From contig CAIXBB010000015.1 in the NCBI GenBank assembly GCA_903917565.1, forward strand, positions 1 to 59,166: DNA of 59,166 nucleotides, in the 5' to 3' direction. The translations under genes were made by a program, and so were the position numbers. Shown here in pieces: positions 55,084 through 59,166 of this stretch; the first letter of the stretch is position 1, and every line of letters begins with the position of its first letter. Origin of the DNA: an uncultured cyanobacterium. Lineage in GTDB: Bacteria > Cyanobacteriota > Cyanobacteriia > PCC-6307 > Cyanobiaceae. The notes below the pieces were generated by a model, which saw only the letters and a program-made list of their open reading frames with translations, ran no database searches and was not told where the DNA came from.

Positions 55084-57225
55084 ATGTCGTCGCAGCCGGT
55101 CGTCGCTCCCGATCTCTACATCAACCGCGAGCTGAGTTGGATCGATTTCAACCATCGGGTGCTGTCCCTGGCCCTCGACGAGCACACACCCCTGCTGGAG
55201 CAGGCCAAATTCAGCGCCATTTTCAGCAACAACCTCGATGAATTCTTCATGGTGCGGGTGGCTTCGCTGAAGTCCCAGCTGGAGGCCGGGGTCACCAGCC
55301 GCAGCGACGACGGCCTGACGCCCCAGGAGCAGCTCGACGCGATCCACACCAAGCTGCGGCCCCTCCTGGAGATGCAGCAGCAGCACTATCGCCACTCCCT
55401 CAAGACCCACCTCGCCGAGTACGGCGTCCAGCTGCTGGATTACCTGAGGCTCAACGAGGCCCAGAAAACCTGGGCCGACGACTACTTCCGCAAGGCGATC
55501 TTTCCGGTGCTGACGCCCCTGGCCGTCGACCCGGCCCATCCGTTCCCGTTCCTGAGCAACCTGAGCCTCAACGTGGCGGCCCTGATCCGCGACCCGGACA
55601 CCGGCCGGCAGCAGTTCGCCCGGGTGAAGGTGCCCCAGAAGATCCTGCCCCGGTTCGTGCAGATACCCACCGAGCTGAGCGGCATCGTGCCCACCCCGGG
55701 CTTCACGGCGGTGCCCCTGGAGCAGCTGGTGGCCTTCAACCTGTGCAGGCTGTTCCCCGGCATGACCATCGAGGGGCACTACTTCTTCCGGATCACCCGC
55801 GACGCTGACCTGGAACTGCGGGACCTGGAGGCCGACGACCTGATGGAGGCCCTGCAGGAGGGGTTGCGCAAGCGCCGCGTCGGCGGCGAGGTGGTGCGGG
55901 TGGAGGTGGCCGACGAGATGCCCGAGGAGGTGGTGCACCTGCTGATGGAGGGCACCGACGTGGAGCCAAAGGACATCTACCGCACCAACGGCCCCCTCGG
56001 CCTCGACGATCTCATGAGCCTGATGGCGATCCCCCTCAGCCAGCTGCGGGACGCCCCCCACAATGGCCGCACCGTGCCGTCCCTGGTGCGGGCCCAGCGC
56101 AGCCAGCTGGAGGATGGGTCGATCAAGCAGGAGGAGTTCGAGAGCATCTTCTCGGTCCTGCGCCGCGGCGATGTGCTGCTGCACCATCCCTTCGACCTCT
56201 TCTCCACCTCGGTGGAGGAGTTCCTCAACCAGGCCGCCGCGGATGCTTCGGTGCTGGCCATCAAGATGACCCTCTACCGCACGTCGAAGGACTCGCCGGT
56301 GGTGGCCTCCCTGATCCGGGCCGCCGAGAACGGAAAGCAGGTGATGGCACTGGTGGAGCTCAAGGCCCGCTTCGATGAGGACAACAACATCCAGTGGGCC
56401 CGGCAGCTGGAGCGCTCCGGGGTGCATGTGGTGTACGGGGTGCTGGGGCTCAAGACCCACACCAAGGTGCTGCTGGTGGTGCGGCGCGAGAAAGGAGCCC
56501 TGCGGAGTTACGCGCACATCGGCACCGGCAACTACAACTCCAAGACCTCCTCGCTCTATACCGACATCGGTTTGCTCACGGCCCGGGAGGACTTTGGCCA
56601 GGACCTGGTGGAACTGTTCAACTACCTCACGGGTTTCTCCAAGCAGCAGAGTTTCCGCAAGTTGCTGGTGGCGCCCGTCACCCTGCGCAAGGGGATGGAG
56701 GGGCTGATCCGCAGGGAGATCGACCATGCGAAGGAGGGTCGCGGAGGACACATCCGGGCCAAGATGAATGCTCTGGTCGATCCGGCCATCATCGCCCTGC
56801 TGTACGAAGCCTCCGCGGCCGGCGTGCGGATCGAACTGATCGTCCGCGGCATGTGCTGCCTGCGGCCGGGGCTCGAAGGGGTCAGCGAAGGCATCAGCGT
56901 AGTTAGCGTGATTGGCCGCTTCCTGGAGCATTCACGACTCTTCTGGTTCGCCAACGGCGGCCAGCCGGAGATGTTCTTCGGCAGCGCCGACTGGATGCCC
57001 CGCAACCTGGACCGGCGCGTCGAGGCAGTGGCACCGATCGAGGATCCGCGCCTGCAGAAACAGATCGAGGCTTTGCTTGACCTTTATCTGACCGATACGG
57101 GTGCCTGGCACATGCACAGCGATGGACACTTTGCACAGCGTCAGCACTCCGGCGAGGCAAAACTGACGCAAATGCTCCTCATGCAACGCTGGCGCGGCGG
57201 CCTGACCACCAAGGCCAAAGCGTAG
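55084..57225 (+). CDS. ppk1: Polyphosphate kinase 1
   Basis: A 713-residue enzyme that polymerises the gamma-phosphate of ATP into polyphosphate. Seen: the N-terminal INRELSWIDFNHRVL, LKTHTKVLLVVRRE and AHIGTGNYNSKTSSLYTDIG, giving the two catalytic His residues. Full family length. Polyphosphate stores phosphate and energy in cyanobacteria. It precedes a group 2 sigma gene by about 115 bases containing a good promoter. Confidence 0.96.
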   Translation: MSSQPVVAPDLYINRELSWIDFNHRVLSLALDEHTPLLEQAKFSAIFSNNLDEFFMVRVASLKSQLEAGVTSRSDDGLTPQEQLDAIHTKLRPLLEMQQQHYRHSLKTHLAEYGVQLLDYLRLNEAQKTWADDYFRKAIFPVLTPLAVDPAHPFPFLSNLSLNVAALIRDPDTGRQQFARVKVPQKILPRFVQIPTELSGIVPTPGFTAVPLEQLVAFNLCRLFPGMTIEGHYFFRITRDADLELRDLEADDLMEALQEGLRKRRVGGEVVRVEVADEMPEEVVHLLMEGTDVEPKDIYRTNGPLGLDDLMSLMAIPLSQLRDAPHNGRTVPSLVRAQRSQLEDGSIKQEEFESIFSVLRRGDVLLHHPFDLFSTSVEEFLNQAAADASVLAIKMTLYRTSKDSPVVASLIRAAENGKQVMALVELKARFDEDNNIQWARQLERSGVHVVYGVLGLKTHTKVLLVVRREKGALRSYAHIGTGNYNSKTSSLYTDIGLLTAREDFGQDLVELFNYLTGFSKQQSFRKLLVAPVTLRKGMEGLIRREIDHAKEGRGGHIRAKMNALVDPAIIALLYEASAAGVRIELIVRGMCCLRPGLEGVSEGISVVSVIGRFLEHSRLFWFANGGQPEMFFGSADWMPRNLDRRVEAVAPIEDPRLQKQIEALLDLYLTDTGAWHMHSDGHFAQRQHSGEAKLTQMLLMQRWRGGLTTKAKA

Positions 57226-57283
57226 CCGTCACCACATAAGCAATATTTTTCAGGCAATATACATACAATCTTCCAGTGGATCC

Positions 57284-57312
57284 TTGTTGCATCCTTCCTG
57301 TGGTGCTACATT
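57284..57312 (+). promoter_or_regulatory. Candidate promoter of the sigma factor gene
   Basis: TTGTTG (57284-57289), a 17-base spacer and TACATT (57307-57312) fit a sigma-70-type promoter, 30 bases before the chosen ATG. The surrounding DNA (57230-57330) is markedly more AT-rich than the rest of the window. A second AT-rich segment TATACATACAAT lies slightly upstream. Confidence 0.45.
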
Positions 57313-57342
57313 ACCGCCAAATTCATTCGGGAGCCTGGGGTG

Positions 57343-58350
57343 ATGGGGACACCTCTGCATTCCGCCCTCTCACTGCTGAAAAGCAGTGCAGATGCGGTTT
57401 CGTCCAACAGGGCGAAATCCAGCGGCGGTTCAGTCAGTTCCAAGACAACAGCCCGCCAGGGGGGGCGCCTCAGCGCCGATTCCATTGGTTGGTATCTCAG
57501 CACCATCGGCCGTGTGCCGCTGCTTACACCGGCTGAAGAAATTGAGCTGGCCCACCATGTCCAGGCCGGCAAGAAGCTGCAGGCCCTCGTCGAAGGGGAG
57601 CTCACGGCGCGTCAGAAGCGTCAGCTGCGGATGGGCCAACGGGCCCGCGACCGCATGATGGCCGCCAACCTCAGGCTGGTGGTGAGCGTGGCCAAGAAGT
57701 ATCAGAATCAGGGCCTGGAATTGCTCGATCTGGTCCAGGAAGGGGCGATCGGCCTGGAGCGGGCCGTCGACAAATTCGACCCCGCCATGGGCTACAAGTT
57801 CTCCACGTATGCCTACTGGTGGATCCGCCAGGGCATGACCAGGGCCATCGACAACAGCGCCCGCACGATTCGTCTGCCGATTCACATCAGTGAGAAGCTC
57901 TCGAAGATGCGGCGCATCACCCGCGAACTCTCCCACCGCCTGGGGCGCCAGCCCAACCGGCTCGAGCTGGCCCACGCCTTGGGCATGCGGCCCGAGGAGC
58001 TCGAGGAACTGATGACCCAGAGCGCACCCTGCGCCTCCCTCGACGCCCATGCCCGGGGCGAGGAAGATCGCAGCACCCTGGGTGAACTGATCGCCGACCC
58101 GGCCAGCAACGAGCACTTCGATTCGATGGATCGCCATCTTCAGAAGGAGCACCTCGGTGCCTGGCTCTCCCAGCTCAATGAACGGGAGCAGAAGATCCTG
58201 CGGCTTCGCTTCGGGCTGGAGGGCTCCGAACCCCTCACCCTCGCGGAGATCGGCCGTCAGATCAACGTCTCCCGTGAACGGGTGCGGCAGCTGGAGGCCA
58301 AGGCGATCATGAAGCTGCGGTTGATGAGCAATCTCCACCAGGCCGCCTGA
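57343..58350 (+). CDS. Group 2 sigma factor of the RpoD/SigA family
   Basis: A 335-residue sigma-70 factor. Region 1.2 (DSIGWYLSTIGRVPLLTPAE), region 2 (NLRLVVSVAKKYQNQGLELL and YKFSTYAYWWIRQGMTRAI), region 3 and region 4 (LTLAEIGRQINVSRERVRQL) are all present. The acidic region 1.1 of the housekeeping factor is absent and the N-terminus is a short Ser-rich tail, marking it as group 2. It redirects RNA polymerase, usually under stress or nutrient shift. The ATG at 57343 is used; a GTG lies one codon earlier. Confidence 0.93.
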   Translation: MGTPLHSALSLLKSSADAVSSNRAKSSGGSVSSKTTARQGGRLSADSIGWYLSTIGRVPLLTPAEEIELAHHVQAGKKLQALVEGELTARQKRQLRMGQRARDRMMAANLRLVVSVAKKYQNQGLELLDLVQEGAIGLERAVDKFDPAMGYKFSTYAYWWIRQGMTRAIDNSARTIRLPIHISEKLSKMRRITRELSHRLGRQPNRLELAHALGMRPEELEELMTQSAPCASLDAHARGEEDRSTLGELIADPASNEHFDSMDRHLQKEHLGAWLSQLNEREQKILRLRFGLEGSEPLTLAEIGRQINVSRERVRQLEAKAIMKLRLMSNLHQAA

Positions 58351-58361
58351 ACCACCCTCCC

Positions 58362-59030
58362 GTGCTTGCAAGCCACTGGTTCGAACAGTTGGTGGGCGTA
58401 ACGGCGGTGAGCGCGTGGCTGGCTCTGATCAGCGTTGCGGCGCTGCGCTTGCGACGCCGCTGGCCTGAGCAGCGGGAATGGAGTCGCAAGCTGGTGCACA
58501 TCGGCGCCGGACCGGTGATCCTGATCGCCTGGGGGTTCGGCGTCGATCGGCTGATCGCCGTCCCGGCCGCCGGGGCCATCACCCTCTTGGCGGCCCTGAA
58601 TCACCGGATGCGGGTGCTGCCGGCAATCGAGGACGTGGAGCGTCGCAGTTACGGCACAATCGCCTATGGCGCCTCGATCACGCTGTTGCTGCTGCTCTGG
58701 TGGCCTGAGCATCCCACAGCGGTGGCCGCAGGTGTGCTTGTGATGGCCTTCGGTGACGGCGCGGCAGGTCTGCTGGGGCCTCTGATCCCCTCCCCCAGCT
58801 GGTCGGTGTTTGGGGAGCGTCGCTCTCTGGCAGGTACGGCGTCCATGGGTCTGGCCAGCTTCACGGTTCTGTCACTGCTGGCCTCTCTGGCAGATGGGCC
58901 CGCCCCAGGAGCATCCCTCATCGCCCTGATCGTCGTGGCGGTTACCGTGCTGGAGCAGTGGGCTTTCCTCGGCATCGACAACTTCACCGTCCCCATGGTG
59001 GCCGGGTGGCTGTGGATCCGCTTCACCTAG
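58362..59030 (+). CDS. Phytol/dolichol kinase-like membrane protein
   Basis: A 222-residue integral membrane protein with about six helices. RKLVHIGAGPVILIAWG and MAFGDGAAGLLGP are the signatures of the CTP-dependent polyprenol/phytol kinase group (VTE5 and Slr1652-like). It probably phosphorylates phytol from chlorophyll turnover for tocopherol or chlorophyll synthesis. GTG start 12 bases after the sigma stop, so they are likely co-transcribed. Its TAG stop lies inside the CCTAGG edge of the right repeat. Confidence 0.85.
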   Translation: MLASHWFEQLVGVTAVSAWLALISVAALRLRRRWPEQREWSRKLVHIGAGPVILIAWGFGVDRLIAVPAAGAITLLAALNHRMRVLPAIEDVERRSYGTIAYGASITLLLLLWWPEHPTAVAAGVLVMAFGDGAAGLLGPLIPSPSWSVFGERRSLAGTASMGLASFTVLSLLASLADGPAPGASLIALIVVAVTVLEQWAFLGIDNFTVPMVAGWLWIRFT

Positions 59031-59164
59031 GAGTCTGTCGCCCATTGCATCCGGCAGTTCCGGGTGCAATGGGGTGAGCTTCTGTCCCAGGGACCTTGGC
59101 TTCCGGTACTGAGGGGTTCTCCCCGGAGCTGGTCTTTCCCTCAGGCCGTTTCCAACGTTGCCCT
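59026..59164. repeat. Right copy of the 139-bp terminal inverted repeat
   Basis: Exact reverse complement of 1-139. It begins with CCTAGG, which overlaps the last five bases of the kinase gene, and the hairpin lies at 59041-59073, just past the gene end. It could act as a transcription end for the kinase, but no T-run follows. Two further bases (GA) after the match finish the window. Confidence 0.9.
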
Positions 59165-59166
59165 GA

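Overview
The window reads as a high-GC picocyanobacterial chromosome segment (Cyanobium / freshwater Synechococcus type). The evidence is a cyanobacterial ferredoxin-type nitrate assimilation system (nirA, nrtABCD, narB), a ppk–group 2 sigma factor–phytol-kinase-like trio, and repeated GCGATCGC (HIP1) octamers (for example at 4400, 6955, 20829, 39029, 45812 and 48106). The ABC-type NrtABCD transporter, rather than the single-component permease usual in marine relatives, points to a freshwater or brackish strain. No rRNA, tRNA, CRISPR array or prophage was seen. The genus is inference.

Layout. 0-3.8 kb is gene-poor: a lysozyme-like orphan, an O-methyltransferase and a broken transposase start. 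3.8-7.2 kb is a MacAB-like adaptor/permease/ATPase operon. 7.5-10.1 kb holds a membrane diguanylate cyclase, a Nudix hydrolase and an Mrr-like protein whose nuclease motif looks altered. 10.2-19.3 kb is a cofactor block. A + operon (MOSC protein, moaD, moaE, PNPOx-like) meets a tightly overlapping - operon (amidotransferase, cbiX-like chelatase, cobA, modA, modBC fusion, moaC, moeA). 19.3-23.8 kb carries small conserved proteins, an APC permease, an OpuB-like permease/binding-protein fusion and a UspA protein. 23.8-35.8 kb is the nitrate core: a HEAT-like protein, nirA, a TrpD2-like protein, nrtABCD, a frameshifted small gene and narB. 35.9-46.0 kb is a sugar-phosphate block: histidine phosphatase, pgi, an unusual transketolase, an alpha-amylase family enzyme, phosphoketolase and acetate kinase. 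46.0-51.3 kb holds succinate dehydrogenase genes split by a PAS-GGDEF-EAL gene. 51.4-59.0 kb holds two glycosyltransferases, an MFS transporter, polyphosphate kinase, a sigma factor and a polyprenol/phytol kinase.

How it works together. The first half brings nitrate in (NrtABCD), reduces it (NarB, NirA) and builds the cofactors: CobA and the chelatase supply siroheme for NirA, while ModA/ModBC with MoaC/D/E and MoeA supply molybdopterin for NarB. The carbon block can release glucose units, isomerise glucose-6-P to fructose-6-P, cleave sugar phosphates to acetyl-P and make ATP with acetate.

Both window ends carry the same 139-bp sequence in inverted orientation, ending at CCTAGG. This suggests the segment lies between two copies of a multicopy element, or that an assembly broke there.
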